Shown in pieces: positions 47,288 through 56,651 of a stretch of DNA of 64,000 nt (position 1 is its first letter; the number at the start of each line of letters is the position of its first letter). Source of the stretch: Mesobacillus jeotgali. GTDB taxonomy: Bacteria; Bacillota; Bacilli; Bacillales; Cytobacillaceae. Where the stretch lies: contig NZ_FVZC01000007.1 in assembly GCF_900166585.1 (NCBI RefSeq), positions 62,001 through 126,000 of the forward strand. The letters are read 5' to 3'. The notes under the pieces are model-generated. The model saw only the letters and a list, made by a program, of their open reading frames with translations. It searched no databases and had not been told where the DNA came from. The translations under genes were made by a program, and so were the position numbers.

Positions 47288-48478
47288 ATGAGAGAAGAAA
47301 AAGTGATCAAAATTGGAGCTGTTTATCCTTTTACAGGTTCCCTGGCTACAGTTGGAGAGGATATTCGCAAGGCCATAGATCTGGCTGTTAGTATTATTAA
47401 TAACTCATATGACTTGCCTTTGCCTTTAGCTCGTACTATAGGTCTTCCCTTATTGGATAACCGTAAAATTAAAGTGATTTATGGAGATTCCCAGGGGTCA
47501 TCGGCAATTGGCCGGGAAGTGGCAGAACGGTTAATTGTAAAAGAAAAGGTTGCAGTGTTAATTGGCTGTTATCAAAGCAGTGTTACACTACAAGCTTCCA
47601 CTATAGCTGAAGAGAAAAAGGTGCCTTTCTTAACCCCGGAAGCTTCTGCACCGTCGCTTACAGAGAGGAACTACCAATTCTTTTTTAGAACAGCACCCAA
47701 TGATCATTTATATACCGAACTTTTCTTCGAACTATTTCATTATCTGAAAAATAGAGGCAGAGAGATTAAAAAGTTCGCGATTTTGACGGAGGATTCTATT
47801 TTTGGATTAGAAGCAGCTGTGATTGAACAAAATCTTATCCGAAAATTCCCCGGGGAACTTGTAGAACTTGAAATGTACAGCCCTCCCGCTGCATCGCTAT
47901 TGGGTGAACTCATTAAGATTCGAAAAAGTAAGGCACAAGCTGTTTTTGGGCACCAATTCCTTTCCGATGCTATTCAAGTGGTTCAAAGTCTTAAAAGGCT
48001 GAACTGGTTTCCGGACGGGCTGGTTGTCCAAAATGCCGGCTATACCATACCAGAGTTTTTAGAAGCGGTAGGGGAAGATGGCAATTACATTATTAGTCGT
48101 GTTGCCTGGGCACTGGGATTGGGGAAAGTCAAACCTGTTGTAACAGAAGTCAATGAACTTTACCGCTTAAAATATCATGAAGATTTGAACGAAACCAGCG
48201 CAAGAAGCTTTACAGGGCTTCTCGTCCTGGCTGATGCAATAAATCGGGCTGGAAGTACAAATAGAGATGAAATAACAAGAGCTCTTCGCCAAACAAACCT
48301 TCCGGGTAAAAATTTGATCATGCCGTGGCGGGGCGTCCGCTTTGATTCAAACGGGCAAAACGTTCTGGCAGACGCTTTACTGGCTCAAATTATCAATAAA
48401 GAGTATAAAATAATATGGCCATTATCAGTGGCAGAATCACCCGTTGTATGGCCGGCACCAAAAAGGGATGGGAAATAG
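47288..48478 (+). CDS. Periplasmic-binding-like (LivJ-type) protein without signal peptide
   Basis: The 396-residue protein has the type I periplasmic-binding fold of branched-chain amino acid receptors: KIGAVYPFTGSLATVG at the start, VAVLIGCYQSSVTLQ, PFLTPEASAPSLTE and FFRTAPND. It starts MREEKVIKIG behind GAGGGAGAATG. There is no signal peptide, lipobox or membrane segment, and no permease or ATPase gene adjacent. The fold begins at residue 6, so the start is not mis-set. It may be a cytoplasmic ligand sensor, or a receptor whose signal was lost. Ligand unknown. Confidence 0.85.
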   Translation: MREEKVIKIGAVYPFTGSLATVGEDIRKAIDLAVSIINNSYDLPLPLARTIGLPLLDNRKIKVIYGDSQGSSAIGREVAERLIVKEKVAVLIGCYQSSVTLQASTIAEEKKVPFLTPEASAPSLTERNYQFFFRTAPNDHLYTELFFELFHYLKNRGREIKKFAILTEDSIFGLEAAVIEQNLIRKFPGELVELEMYSPPAASLLGELIKIRKSKAQAVFGHQFLSDAIQVVQSLKRLNWFPDGLVVQNAGYTIPEFLEAVGEDGNYIISRVAWALGLGKVKPVVTEVNELYRLKYHEDLNETSARSFTGLLVLADAINRAGSTNRDEITRALRQTNLPGKNLIMPWRGVRFDSNGQNVLADALLAQIINKEYKIIWPLSVAESPVVWPAPKRDGK

Positions 48479-48490
48479 CAAATAAAAAAG

Positions 48491-48512
48491 GCGGTTTTTT
48501 CAAAAAAACCGC
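48491..48512 (+). terminator. Terminator after the binding-protein gene
   Basis: GCGGTTTTTT pairs with AAAAAACCGC, followed by TTTGTTATTTG. Confidence 0.75.
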
Positions 48513-48583
48513 TTTGTTATTTGCACAAACATCCCATTTAAATAGTTCAAGGACCTAAATGAAACTCGCTTTTTAAATGATGA

Positions 48584-49129
48584 TTATATCTTTTCTTCCC
48601 ACCAGCCAAAGGCGACTCTTGCATAGCCCTGACTTTTACCGGGAGACAAAAAGAATAAGGAAAAGGAACTCCCTGGAGGTATGATAAACATCCCCTGGAA
48701 ATCATGCTTTGTCAGGGTTGCCAGGGGTTCCACTCTTCTTACAAAGGCATGGGTACCTTCTGTGGGCCTTACCGGCACCATACTGGAACTTTCAATATTT
48801 ACCCTGGGCATGGGCGGCGGAATAATGGCCTGGTTCCCGGCCGCAAAATTTTGTGAGATGATTCCTCTCCCGGGGAGTCTGCCGCTTAGCCAGGCTTCCG
48901 CTGTTAAGGCCTCACCCGAATAGTTGGAAATGGTATAAGCGTTCAAAAACATATTCACATTGGAGTCCGCAGGGTTGACTAATCTCCCCCAGCCATTGTA
49001 TCCTCCTCCAAAGGTTATAAGTTCCGTTTGTCCCAAAAAATACTCGCCTTGATAAGAGTGAAATACATTTTCGGGCAGTATGGTGGCTTCACGGACTTTT
49101 TTCTCATTCATTATTGAATCAAAGCTCAT
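48584..49129 (-). CDS. DUF6143-like protein, second of a tandem pair
   Basis: This 181-residue protein is paralogous to the gene upstream: both share a FGGGYNGWGRLVNPADS/FGGGYYAWGGIVNPIDS core, a following beta-rich segment and an end in ...WWEEK. It lacks a signal peptide. I link it with DUF6143 from memory, at moderate confidence. It starts at ATG 49129, 18 bases after its partner. Function unknown; the all-beta, symmetric look could suit a structural or coat protein. Confidence 0.65.
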   Translation of the reverse strand: MSFDSIMNEKKVREATILPENVFHSYQGEYFLGQTELITFGGGYNGWGRLVNPADSNVNMFLNAYTISNYSGEALTAEAWLSGRLPGRGIISQNFAAGNQAIIPPPMPRVNIESSSMVPVRPTEGTHAFVRRVEPLATLTKHDFQGMFIIPPGSSFSLFFLSPGKSQGYARVAFGWWEEKI

Positions 49130-49147
49130 AATCCTGCCTCCTCATCC

Positions 49148-49702
49148 TTAAACATTGACCGGTGATTCACTTTTTTCCTCCCACCAGGTCAAAACAATGG
49201 TCCCTGTGAAGTATTGATATCCGTGCGGTCTCAGCAGTATGGAGAAGGAACCTCCAGGACCAATAATGATCGATCCATTATGCGAATCGCTTACAAGAGT
49301 GGAATTTTGAGGAACAATTCGATCAAAAATATTCACACCTCTAGTCATGCGTTCAGAGGAAGAACCAGCATATTTCATGACCGCCTTTGGTTTTGGAGAT
49401 GGGGAAGCTGCCTGGTTTGTTGGAGTTACATCGAAAGAGGTTGCTGCATTTTTTGGCGGAAGTGCATTTAACCAAATCTCACCGATGAAGTTTTGATTCG
49501 TATAATTTGTAATGGTAAAAAGATCGATATATAGATTGATTCCAGAATCAATGGGATTCACGATTCCACCCCAGGCATAATATCCGCCACCAAAGTTCAG
49601 CAGTCCAGTTTTGCCTATAAAATATCTCCCAAGCCTTGAATTCAACGCAGGACTCGTTACATTGACCAATTCAACTGGTAGGTTATTCGTTTCTTCTGGC
49701 AT
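49148..49702 (-). CDS. DUF6143-like protein, first of a tandem pair
   Basis: This 184-residue protein has the same GRYFIGKTGLLNFGGGY start of the domain, followed by a middle Pro/Lys-rich linker (PSPKPKAV) and a beta-rich C-terminus ending VLTWWEEKS. No membrane segment or signal. It is translated first and followed directly by its paralogue, so the pair probably arose by tandem duplication and is co-expressed. Function unknown. Confidence 0.65.
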   Translation of the reverse strand: MPEETNNLPVELVNVTSPALNSRLGRYFIGKTGLLNFGGGYYAWGGIVNPIDSGINLYIDLFTITNYTNQNFIGEIWLNALPPKNAATSFDVTPTNQAASPSPKPKAVMKYAGSSSERMTRGVNIFDRIVPQNSTLVSDSHNGSIIIGPGGSFSILLRPHGYQYFTGTIVLTWWEEKSESPVNV

Positions 49703-49918
49703 GCGATTACTCCTATCTGTTCATAATCATGACTACATAATATGAAGCGTTATAGGCGGATGTTCGAATCAATTGGGTTCATCTTTAGAAAAAGCGCACT
49801 CCATTATAGGTCCGCTTTTTGAGCTCCTGCCTTTAAAACGGAGGCTGGGATAGGTATAGTATGTATAATAAAGCTGGAAACCGTGAAGGGTTACGAATGG
49901 ATTAATAAGGAGTTCAAA

Positions 49919-51163
49919 ATGGATAAAATGGATAAAAAAATGCAAAACCAACTTTTAAACGCACTTGAAAATACAATGGGTCATCACCATCAATTGCAGA
50001 GAAAAAGGTACGAAAAGCTTTGGAAGGATATGGAGAAACCATTCAAGCTGAATGATGCTTTAATCTTGCTGACAAAGGATGAGTTGGATTCCATTCGCAA
50101 GAAGCTTAACCTTACAGGAATGAGCTCGTTAAAAAAGGCTGAAATGGCAAGTGAATTGGCCAGGTTAGTTCCAATCGAATTTGAAAAAATATTAAAAACC
50201 TTTGACCAGGAAAGGTACGATTTAATTAGAAATATCATTAAAAATTCCGGTGAATTGCGAATTACAAATGAGTTTCCTATTTACAGTGTGGAATCGCTTA
50301 GAAACCTCGGAATTGTTTTTCCGGTCATGAAGGACGGGGTAAAGCAATTAGCCATTCCGGTTGAACTTATCAACCAATTTGCAGAAGTAGACCAGATTGA
50401 ATTGAAAGAGACAATCCGCCAAAATACAGAGTGGATACGTCTTGTTCATGGAATGATTCATTATTATGGAGTGATGAAGGACTCCAAATTGCTTGAGAAG
50501 ATTGAAGCTTTCTCTGAAGATGACGTCGACATACTAAGATATAGGAGTGTACTGACTAGCGCAATTGACTATTATCAGGAAATAAGGTTTTACCGAGGCA
50601 CCAATGGCATGTATATAGCGGATGAAAGCATTGCAGATGTAGAAGAGATTATTGAGGGACACAAAACTAGCCCTCGTGTAGATTACTATCCATTTACAAA
50701 GAAACAGCTTTTAAAAGCAGGAGAACCTGGTTTTGTTGATAAATCTCCTGAAATGATAAAGTTTCTTCGGTTTATATCAGAATCATATGACCTAACAGTA
50801 GAGGATATGGACGAAATCGCTGATGAACTTGTGTATATGATCAATTCGGATGACCACCCGACAATGATCATTGAGTATTTGAAGAGTATATTTGAGATTC
50901 CTTCCTTCGAATTTTTGAAGCAATTAACTGCACATGTTATGGATCTTTACAACAATACACGCCAGTGGATCTTGAAAGGTTATTCACCTGCGGAATTGCG
51001 TAAAAAAGAGGAAAAACATTTAAAACCAATGCCGAGTTTCCCTTTGAATCAGCCAAATGATTCTTCAAATATAATTGATCTGAATGCTAGGAGCAAGGTT
51101 GGACGGAATGACCCTTGCACTTGCGGAAGCGGGAAAAAATATAAGAAATGTTGTGGGAAATAG
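49919..51163 (+). CDS. SEC-C metal-binding domain protein
   Basis: About 414 residues from ATG 49919 (AAGGAG six bases upstream; an in-frame GTG at 49883 is less likely). Most of the protein is helical and charged, with an early LTKDELDSIRKKL-like SAP-type helix pair. The last 20 residues are a classic SEC-C zinc knuckle (RNDPCTCGSGKKYKKCC), as at the end of SecA. SEC-C proteins bind zinc and often nucleic acid or ribosomal partners; the exact function is unknown. It is the second SEC-C protein in this window, unrelated to the E2-like one. Confidence 0.8.
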   Translation: MDKMDKKMQNQLLNALENTMGHHHQLQRKRYEKLWKDMEKPFKLNDALILLTKDELDSIRKKLNLTGMSSLKKAEMASELARLVPIEFEKILKTFDQERYDLIRNIIKNSGELRITNEFPIYSVESLRNLGIVFPVMKDGVKQLAIPVELINQFAEVDQIELKETIRQNTEWIRLVHGMIHYYGVMKDSKLLEKIEAFSEDDVDILRYRSVLTSAIDYYQEIRFYRGTNGMYIADESIADVEEIIEGHKTSPRVDYYPFTKKQLLKAGEPGFVDKSPEMIKFLRFISESYDLTVEDMDEIADELVYMINSDDHPTMIIEYLKSIFEIPSFEFLKQLTAHVMDLYNNTRQWILKGYSPAELRKKEEKHLKPMPSFPLNQPNDSSNIIDLNARSKVGRNDPCTCGSGKKYKKCCGK

Positions 51164-51234
51164 CCATCATCTTTAACTTTTAATTGGAAGAAACAATGAA
51201 CACGTGTGCAATATTTGAAAGAAGGTCTTGAGGA

Positions 51235-51795
51235 ATGAAGACGGAAAAAGAGAAGATGCTGGCCGGGGAAATGTACAACCCTGCAGACCCGGTCTTAGTA
51301 AAAGAGCGTGAGGAAGCCCGACGTAAAGTTAGAATATATAACCAAACTTCAGAAACGGAAGGTGAAATAAGGACAAAGTTATTAAAAGATTTGCTCGGTT
51401 CAACAGGGGAAACCGTGGTAATGGAGCCCAATATCCGTTTTGATTATGGATATAACACACATGTAGGGGAAAACTTTTTTGCGAATTTCGACTGCACGAT
51501 CCTGGATGTTTGCGAAGTCCGATTTGGTGACAATTGTATGCTCGCACCTGGTGTGCAAATCTATACCGCAACACATCCCCTGCATCCTGTTGAACGGAAT
51601 TCCGGCCGGGAATATGCAAAGCCGATTACGATTGGAAACAATGTATGGATTGGCGGTAGTGCCATCATAAACCCGGGAGTAACGGTAGGCGATAATGTCG
51701 TCATCGCATCAGGGGCAGTTGTTACGAAAGACGTCCCAGATAACGTTGTAGTTGGCGGAAATCCAGCCAGAGTGATAAAACAGATTCAATTATGA
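51235..51795 (+). CDS. maa: Maltose O-acetyltransferase
   Basis: This 186-residue enzyme is a left-handed beta-helix acetyltransferase with hexapeptide repeats ([22 protein letters not shown]). The N-terminal helix [15 protein letters not shown] is typical of Maa/LacA. The catalytic His lies in [10 protein letters not shown]. It acetylates maltose and other sugars, perhaps to clear unusable sugar. Length is normal. Confidence 0.9.
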   Translation: MKTEKEKMLAGEMYNPADPVLVKEREEARRKVRIYNQTSETEGEIRTKLLKDLLGSTGETVVMEPNIRFDYGYNTHVGENFFANFDCTILDVCEVRFGDNCMLAPGVQIYTATHPLHPVERNSGREYAKPITIGNNVWIGGSAIINPGVTVGDNVVIASGAVVTKDVPDNVVVGGNPARVIKQIQL

Positions 51796-51910
51796 GACTC
51801 CGGGCTGGGAGTTGCGTTATATATGGCTAAACTTTCAAACAAAATTATCTAGAAGTGGTTTGGGACATGATACAGACCTTGGATGACACCACCGGGAAGA
51901 GTTGGAGAAA

Positions 51911-52245
51911 AGTCTGAACCTGGGTTGACTTCGGACAAAACTAGCTGGGTAGACTGCCGGAATGTCCGAACATAGGCTGACTTAGGACAAAACTAGCGGG
52001 AAGAGCAGGTGGAATGTCTGAACTAGGGGTGACTTCGGACGAGAATAGCTGGATAGACTGTCGGAGTGTCCGAACATAGGCAGACTTCAGACAAAACTAG
52101 CGGGAAGAGCAGGTGGAATGTCCGAACCTGGACTGACTTCGGACAAAACACGCTGGATAGACTGTCGGAGTGTCCGAACCAAGGCAGAATTCGGACAAAG
52201 TTGGGAAATGTCCGAACCTGCTCCCCACTTCGGAAAGGTCTACGT
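51911..52245. repeat. Tandem array of 52-bp units with internal inverted repeats
   Basis: Units start with TGTCCGAAC or TGTCTGAAC at 51963, 52015, 52067, 52119 and 52171, exactly 52 bases apart, with a degraded unit before and a broken one after. Most units hold TGTCCGAA-N11-TTCGGACA, an 8-bp inverted repeat. Alternate units resemble each other more (AGCGGGAAGAGCAGGTGG versus GCTGGATAGACTGTCGGAG), so the higher period is 104. The array fills the gap up to the amine oxidase and makes false reading frames. Confidence 0.9.
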
Positions 52246-52262
52246 CACTGGAGGATTCAATT

Positions 52263-53375
52263 ATGAAAGAACCTGTTGTTATTGTCGGGGCTGGCTTATC
52301 TGGGCTTTATGCAGCCGCTCAGCTTCAATTAAAGGGAATTAGCTGCAAGGTTTTCGAGGCGCGGGACCGGATTGGAGGCAGGGTTTTGAGCATGGCACCC
52401 AAGGACAGGCCCGAGCTCGGCAGATTTGATTTGGGGCCGACCTGGTTCTGGCCAAATCATGAACCTGTTATTGCTAAAATGGTGAAAGATTATGGATTAC
52501 GCACAATCGAGCAGTATACCGCAGGAGCTTTGCTTTATGAGCAATCGCAAACTGGGCAGGTACAGCGGCATGTTCTGCCAGAAGGCTCTGTAGAAAGATC
52601 GGTACGTCTGGCAGGCGGAATTCAATCCCTCATTGACGCCATTACAACGAGACTTTTGCCGGGAACGGTTGAACTAAATACTAGGGTAACAGCAATGCAA
52701 TGTGATGAATCTGATGAGGTCACGATTGAAGCAGAGCTGCCTGATGGAAAAAAGAAAAGCATCCAGGCATCAGCTGTAATCCTTGCATTGCCGCCCAGGA
52801 TCGTTGCCGGAAGGATTGCTTTTTCACCACCTATGCCAGAGGAACTTATTGCCGGCCTGGAAAACAAGCCGACTTGGATGGCGGGACAGGCAAAAGCGAT
52901 TGCGATTTATGATCATCCATTCTGGAGAGAACAGGGTCTCTCTGGCCAGGTTACCAGCTGGGCGGGCCCCTTGCAGGAAATACACGATGCATCGCCTGAA
53001 ACGGGACAAGGCGCCCTTTTTGGCTTTTTCGGACTTCCTGCAAATGAACGTCAAGAGCTCGGTGAGGAAAATACACTTAAACTTGTCATCGATCAATTGA
53101 CACGACTCTTTGGCCCTGCGGCACAAAAACCCATTGCTCTTCTTTATAAAGATTGGGCAAGCGATTCAGACACAACCATGGAGGAGGGCACCAGGCCATT
53201 GACCAGTTTTCCTGACTACGGACTGCCGGCAGGTAAAAATTCGTGGGAGAAAAGGGTTATTTTTGCAGGTACCGAAACTACATCAGGCCATGGAGGTCAT
53301 CTTGAAGGAGCGCTTCTGTCAGCTGAACGTGCGGCTTCTGTCGTGATGGAGTTGTATAGTGAAGATTTGGAATAG
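52263..53375 (+). CDS. Flavin monoamine oxidase family protein
   Basis: This 370-residue FAD enzyme has an N-terminal dinucleotide fold (VVIVGAGLSGLYAA and ARDRIGGRVL) and the C-terminal FAD-binding motif near IFAGTETTSGHGGHLEGAL. It oxidises an amine or similar substrate. Start ATG 52263 follows GGAGGA; a longer reading from GTG 52170 would run through the tandem repeat and is rejected. Length is short for the family but domains are complete. Confidence 0.85.
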   Translation: MKEPVVIVGAGLSGLYAAAQLQLKGISCKVFEARDRIGGRVLSMAPKDRPELGRFDLGPTWFWPNHEPVIAKMVKDYGLRTIEQYTAGALLYEQSQTGQVQRHVLPEGSVERSVRLAGGIQSLIDAITTRLLPGTVELNTRVTAMQCDESDEVTIEAELPDGKKKSIQASAVILALPPRIVAGRIAFSPPMPEELIAGLENKPTWMAGQAKAIAIYDHPFWREQGLSGQVTSWAGPLQEIHDASPETGQGALFGFFGLPANERQELGEENTLKLVIDQLTRLFGPAAQKPIALLYKDWASDSDTTMEEGTRPLTSFPDYGLPAGKNSWEKRVIFAGTETTSGHGGHLEGALLSAERAASVVMELYSEDLE

Positions 53376-53393
53376 AGAGGATTAGGTAAAACG

Positions 53394-53435
53394 AAAGCGT
53401 ATGTTTTCCGATAAAACGGAAGAAGCGCTTTTTTT
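53394..53435 (+). terminator. Terminator after the amine oxidase gene
   Basis: AAAGCG/CGCTTT and TTCCG/CGGAA form a two-part stem, followed by TTTT. Confidence 0.65.
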
Positions 53436-53546
53436 GGTTGGGGAACATTCAAAACATGGGTAGAACCAGCCATACAAAAAGTTTATCCCCCTTTATTTAC
53501 ATGGCCTCGATGGGGGAAAAACGAACCTGAGAGGAAGCTGGATGCT

Positions 53547-54554
53547 ATGAGTTGCAATGCGTGTGTGGTGGGAAAATTACAGTTTGAGATAAAGATAGAA
53601 GGGGAGCGGAATTTATCCATCCATCCTGAAGTGGTTCGTCACATGGAGCGTAATGGTGAATTGGTTCAGGCCACTGATGATTCACTGGTTGTAAAAGAAG
53701 CTGGAATGAGGGACTTTCTAGATTTTTGCCATGATCACATGGATTCAAATGAGGTCTTATTTCGACTGGATGGAGGGAGTTGGCGGGGGCTTTCGGAAGC
53801 GGAGGAAATTCTGGAGAGCCAGTGGATTGATGAAGTCATCCGTAAAGAACTGGTTACTTGCCATGCGCAGCAGATTGTTGATGCTAGGGGTGAAGTTTAT
53901 GCCCATGAGATGCTGGCGAGATTTTACCGGGAAGATGGTTCAATCATTTATCCTGGCGAAATTTTCGGCGCTGCCAAAAAGCGTGACCGATTATATGCTC
54001 TGGATCGAATATGCAGGATGGCCGCAGTAAGGGCAGCTTCTTTTACTGACAAAAAGGCGTTCATCAATTTTATTCCGACGTCGATCTATTCGCCCGAATT
54101 TTGTTTAAAGTCGACTACAATGCTGGCTGACCGACTGGGGGTTGACCCAGATCGGCTTGTGTTTGAGGTGGTAGAGACTGAAAATGTGGAGGATACAGAC
54201 CACTTAAAAAGAATCCTTACTTTTTACAAAGAAAAGGGTTTCCGGTATGCGCTCGATGATGTTGGAGAAGGATATAGCACATTGGAGCTGCTTGCCGATC
54301 TGCAGCCCCATTACATGAAATTGGATATGAAATATGTTCAGGGTGTTGCGCAAGATTCTAAAAAGCAGATTACGGCTTCCGTTTTTTTAGCCGAAGCGAA
54401 ACGGCTAGGTTCTGTACCGCTGGCTGAGGGGATTGAAACAGAGGAAGACTTTGAGTGGCTTAAGCAAAAGGGATATCAGCTATTCCAGGGCTACTTCTTT
54501 GGAAAGCCTGCTCCAATCGGCAGTACGGCAAGGAAAACTACTCTCGCCATGTAG
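53547..54554 (+). CDS. EAL-domain protein, probable c-di-GMP phosphodiesterase
   Basis: The 335-residue protein has a divergent N-terminal about 95 residues with no recognised domain, then an EAL domain. The signature reads EMLAR in place of EALLR. Other catalytic positions look intact: the Asn in FINFIP, Glu in VFEVVE, the DDVGEGYS loop (DDFG in most), the Lys in MKLDMKY, and Glu in LAEGIET before QLFQGYFFGKP. It should cut cyclic di-GMP. No GGDEF domain and no membrane segment are present. Its end overlaps the convergent small gene by 17 bases. Confidence 0.85.
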   Translation: MSCNACVVGKLQFEIKIEGERNLSIHPEVVRHMERNGELVQATDDSLVVKEAGMRDFLDFCHDHMDSNEVLFRLDGGSWRGLSEAEEILESQWIDEVIRKELVTCHAQQIVDARGEVYAHEMLARFYREDGSIIYPGEIFGAAKKRDRLYALDRICRMAAVRAASFTDKKAFINFIPTSIYSPEFCLKSTTMLADRLGVDPDRLVFEVVETENVEDTDHLKRILTFYKEKGFRYALDDVGEGYSTLELLADLQPHYMKLDMKYVQGVAQDSKKQITASVFLAEAKRLGSVPLAEGIETEEDFEWLKQKGYQLFQGYFFGKPAPIGSTARKTTLAM

Positions 54555-54720
54555 AGGGCATGGAGCCGTTTGTATCACGGCTCTCTTTTAATTCTTTTAT
54601 AGCTGCTGTAAGAAGGGCAATATCATTGAGGATTTGAGATTTGATGATTTTGTTAGCACTTGACTGATATTCATCTTTAAGTTGACGGAGTTCTCTTTCG
54701 AATAGAAAAAGTGTCACCAT
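54538..54720 (-). CDS. Small coiled-coil-like protein, convergent with the EAL gene
   Basis: A 60-residue charged helical protein (FERELRQLKDEYQSSANKII) starts at ATG 54720, behind GGGGAG. It overlaps the last 17 bases of the EAL gene on the other strand. No family is recognised. The good ribosome site and amphipathic pattern support a real gene. Confidence 0.55.
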   Translation of the reverse strand: MVTLFLFERELRQLKDEYQSSANKIIKSQILNDIALLTAAIKELKESRDTNGSMPSTWRE

Positions 54721-54797
54721 CTTGATCTCCCCTTTTAAAAAGAGTATATCTCTCTATGTAGTTCTAATTACCCAATAAATTTAAGCTTAAAACGTAA

Positions 54798-54824
54798 AAA
54801 GCCCTGCCAAAATGGCAGGGCTTT
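54798..54824 (-). terminator. Terminator after narK
   Basis: AAAGCCCTGCCA pairs with TGGCAGGGCTTT around AAA; read leftward, TTTTTACGTTTT follows. Confidence 0.9.
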
Positions 54825-54829
54825 GGAAA

Positions 54830-56137
54830 TTATGCTGTTGTCTTTTTTGCTTCAAATACTGCCACGGACTCTTTCCTCTGGTAGTAATACCAGTTCAGGA
54901 CTATGGAAAGCACATAGAAGCCGATAAAGATGAAGAATGCAGGAGCATAGCCTCCGGAAATATTGACTGACCAGCCAAACAGCTTCGGAATCAGGAATGA
55001 GCCATATGCTGCGAAGGCTGCTGTGAAACCAAGTACTGGAGCTGCCTCTTTCGGAACGAAAATCCCAGGAATCATTTGGAACGTTGATCCAGAACCGATA
55101 CCTGCTGCAATGAACAGGATCAGGAATGAAACCAGGAAGCCGCTGAACTGCTTATTGCCAAGGAAGAAAATAACGCTTCCTGCTCCAGCCATCATCACAA
55201 CCAGGACGATGGATGTCAGCTTGGCTCCCCCCATCTTATCAGCAAGCCATCCGCCTACAGGGCGTGATGCTGCAGCAAGGAATGCGCCAAGGAATGCAAG
55301 TGAGATACGCTCAGGGAATTGTGTTTTCAACAATAGCGGGAAAGCCGCTGAGTACCCAATGAAAGAGCCGAATGTTGCCACGTAAAGCCATGTCATGATC
55401 CAAGTATGCTTGCGTTTCACGATAACGAACTGATCTGAGAAGGATTGCTTTGTACCAGGCAGGTTATCCATGCCAAACCATGCCGCAATTGTTACGATGG
55501 CGATTGGAATCAGCCAGATGAATGCCGCGTTTTGAAGCCATACTTCCTGTCCGTTTGATAATTTCTGTCCGTCGCCGGAAATAAAAGCGAATGTTCCAGT
55601 TGTAATGATCAGTGGTGTTACGAATTGAACGACTGATACACCCATATTACCTAAACCGCCATTAATACCAAGCGCTGTTCCACGAGCTTTTTTCGGGAAA
55701 AAGAAGCTGATGTTGGATGAAGAACTTGAAAAGTTTCCGCCACCCAGGCCGCAAAGTGCAGCAAGCAAAAGCATTACTGAAAAAGGTGTATCGGGATTCT
55801 GAACGGCAAAGCCAATTCCGACAGCCGGAATCGCGAGCACTGCAGTTGTCAGCACTGTCCAGTTACGTCCCCCCATCATTCCTACTCCAAAAGTGTACAC
55901 AAATCGCAAAGTAGCACCAACAAGACCAGGCATAGCTGCCAGTGTGAAAAGCTGTTGATCAGTAAAATTAAAACCAATATCATTAAGTCGAATTGCAACC
56001 ACAGACCAAATCTGCCAGACAATGAAAGCGAGCATCAAGGAAGGTACCGAAATCCACAAGTTACGTTGAGCATGCTTTTTTCCTTCAGATTGCCAAAAAC
56101 GATCATCTTCAGGATTCCAAGTATTTATGCGTGCCAT
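54830..56137 (-). CDS. narK: Nitrate/nitrite transporter, NarK/NasA family
   Basis: This 435-residue protein of the major facilitator superfamily has about twelve membrane segments. The nitrate-signature motif is seen twice: GLGGGNFSSSSSNISFFFP, and later AGIGSGSTFQMIP. The first helix arginine lies in LRFVYTFGVGMMGGRN. It imports nitrate or exports nitrite across the membrane. No nar or nas reductase genes are adjacent. A perfect Fnr site upstream shows anaerobic control. Confidence 0.92.
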   Translation of the reverse strand: MARINTWNPEDDRFWQSEGKKHAQRNLWISVPSLMLAFIVWQIWSVVAIRLNDIGFNFTDQQLFTLAAMPGLVGATLRFVYTFGVGMMGGRNWTVLTTAVLAIPAVGIGFAVQNPDTPFSVMLLLAALCGLGGGNFSSSSSNISFFFPKKARGTALGINGGLGNMGVSVVQFVTPLIITTGTFAFISGDGQKLSNGQEVWLQNAAFIWLIPIAIVTIAAWFGMDNLPGTKQSFSDQFVIVKRKHTWIMTWLYVATFGSFIGYSAAFPLLLKTQFPERISLAFLGAFLAAASRPVGGWLADKMGGAKLTSIVLVVMMAGAGSVIFFLGNKQFSGFLVSFLILFIAAGIGSGSTFQMIPGIFVPKEAAPVLGFTAAFAAYGSFLIPKLFGWSVNISGGYAPAFFIFIGFYVLSIVLNWYYYQRKESVAVFEAKKTTA

Positions 56138-56203
56138 TTTAATTCCTCCATATGTGATATGAGTGTTTACAAGATTAATAAACCATTTATATCACAGCCG
56201 AGG

Positions 56204-56219
56204 TGTGACGAACCTCACA
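56204..56219 (-). promoter_or_regulatory. Fnr binding site upstream of narK
   Basis: TGTGA-CGAACC-TCACA matches the Fnr consensus TGTGA-N6-TCACA perfectly. It lies about 67 bases upstream of the narK start. A -10 like element (TATTAA, near 56178) would put the site close to position -42, right for activation. Confidence 0.75.
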
Positions 56220-56465
56220 TTTCTGTTAGTGCACACAATTCTGTCAAAAAGTCTTGAACAATTTTTGACAGAGAGTATAGATAAGTAAGGGAAAACACCT
56301 ATTGGGGTGTTTTCGGATGCGCTGGGTGGTATTTAATTAAATATTTTAAATAGGAATACTTTCAATTAATGAGGGAATCCGAAAAAGTTCCTCAAAAGGT
56401 CCAGATTGCAAAGAAAAAGAAGCAAAAGACGCTTCACTAATTCATGTTATTAGCGAAAATTTAAA

Positions 56466-56570
56466 TATATCGAGCACATTTTGAAATATATCAGTGGATT
56501 TTTGATTTTATCGACCACATTTAAAGATATATCAACCACATTTCGAAATATATCGACCACATTCAATCTG
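56466..56570. repeat. Degenerate 21-22-bp direct repeats
   Basis: ATATATCGACCACATTT-like units occur near 56469, 56510, 56531 and 56553, with a changed copy near 56490. Spacing is 21 to 22 bases. They lie between narK and the nrd riboswitch. No function is evident. Confidence 0.6.
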
Positions 56571-56651
56571 GCTGCGTTGGCAGCATCGAAACTTCATGAT
56601 AAAAATGTTAATAGTTGAAAAACCCGCGAATATGATTTACTATCAATTCAT

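Noticed and set aside
52066..52342. Overlapping frames in the 52-bp repeat region and an extended start of the amine oxidase
   Set aside because: They are produced by the repeats; the oxidase has a strong ribosome site before ATG 52263 and the FAD fold begins there.
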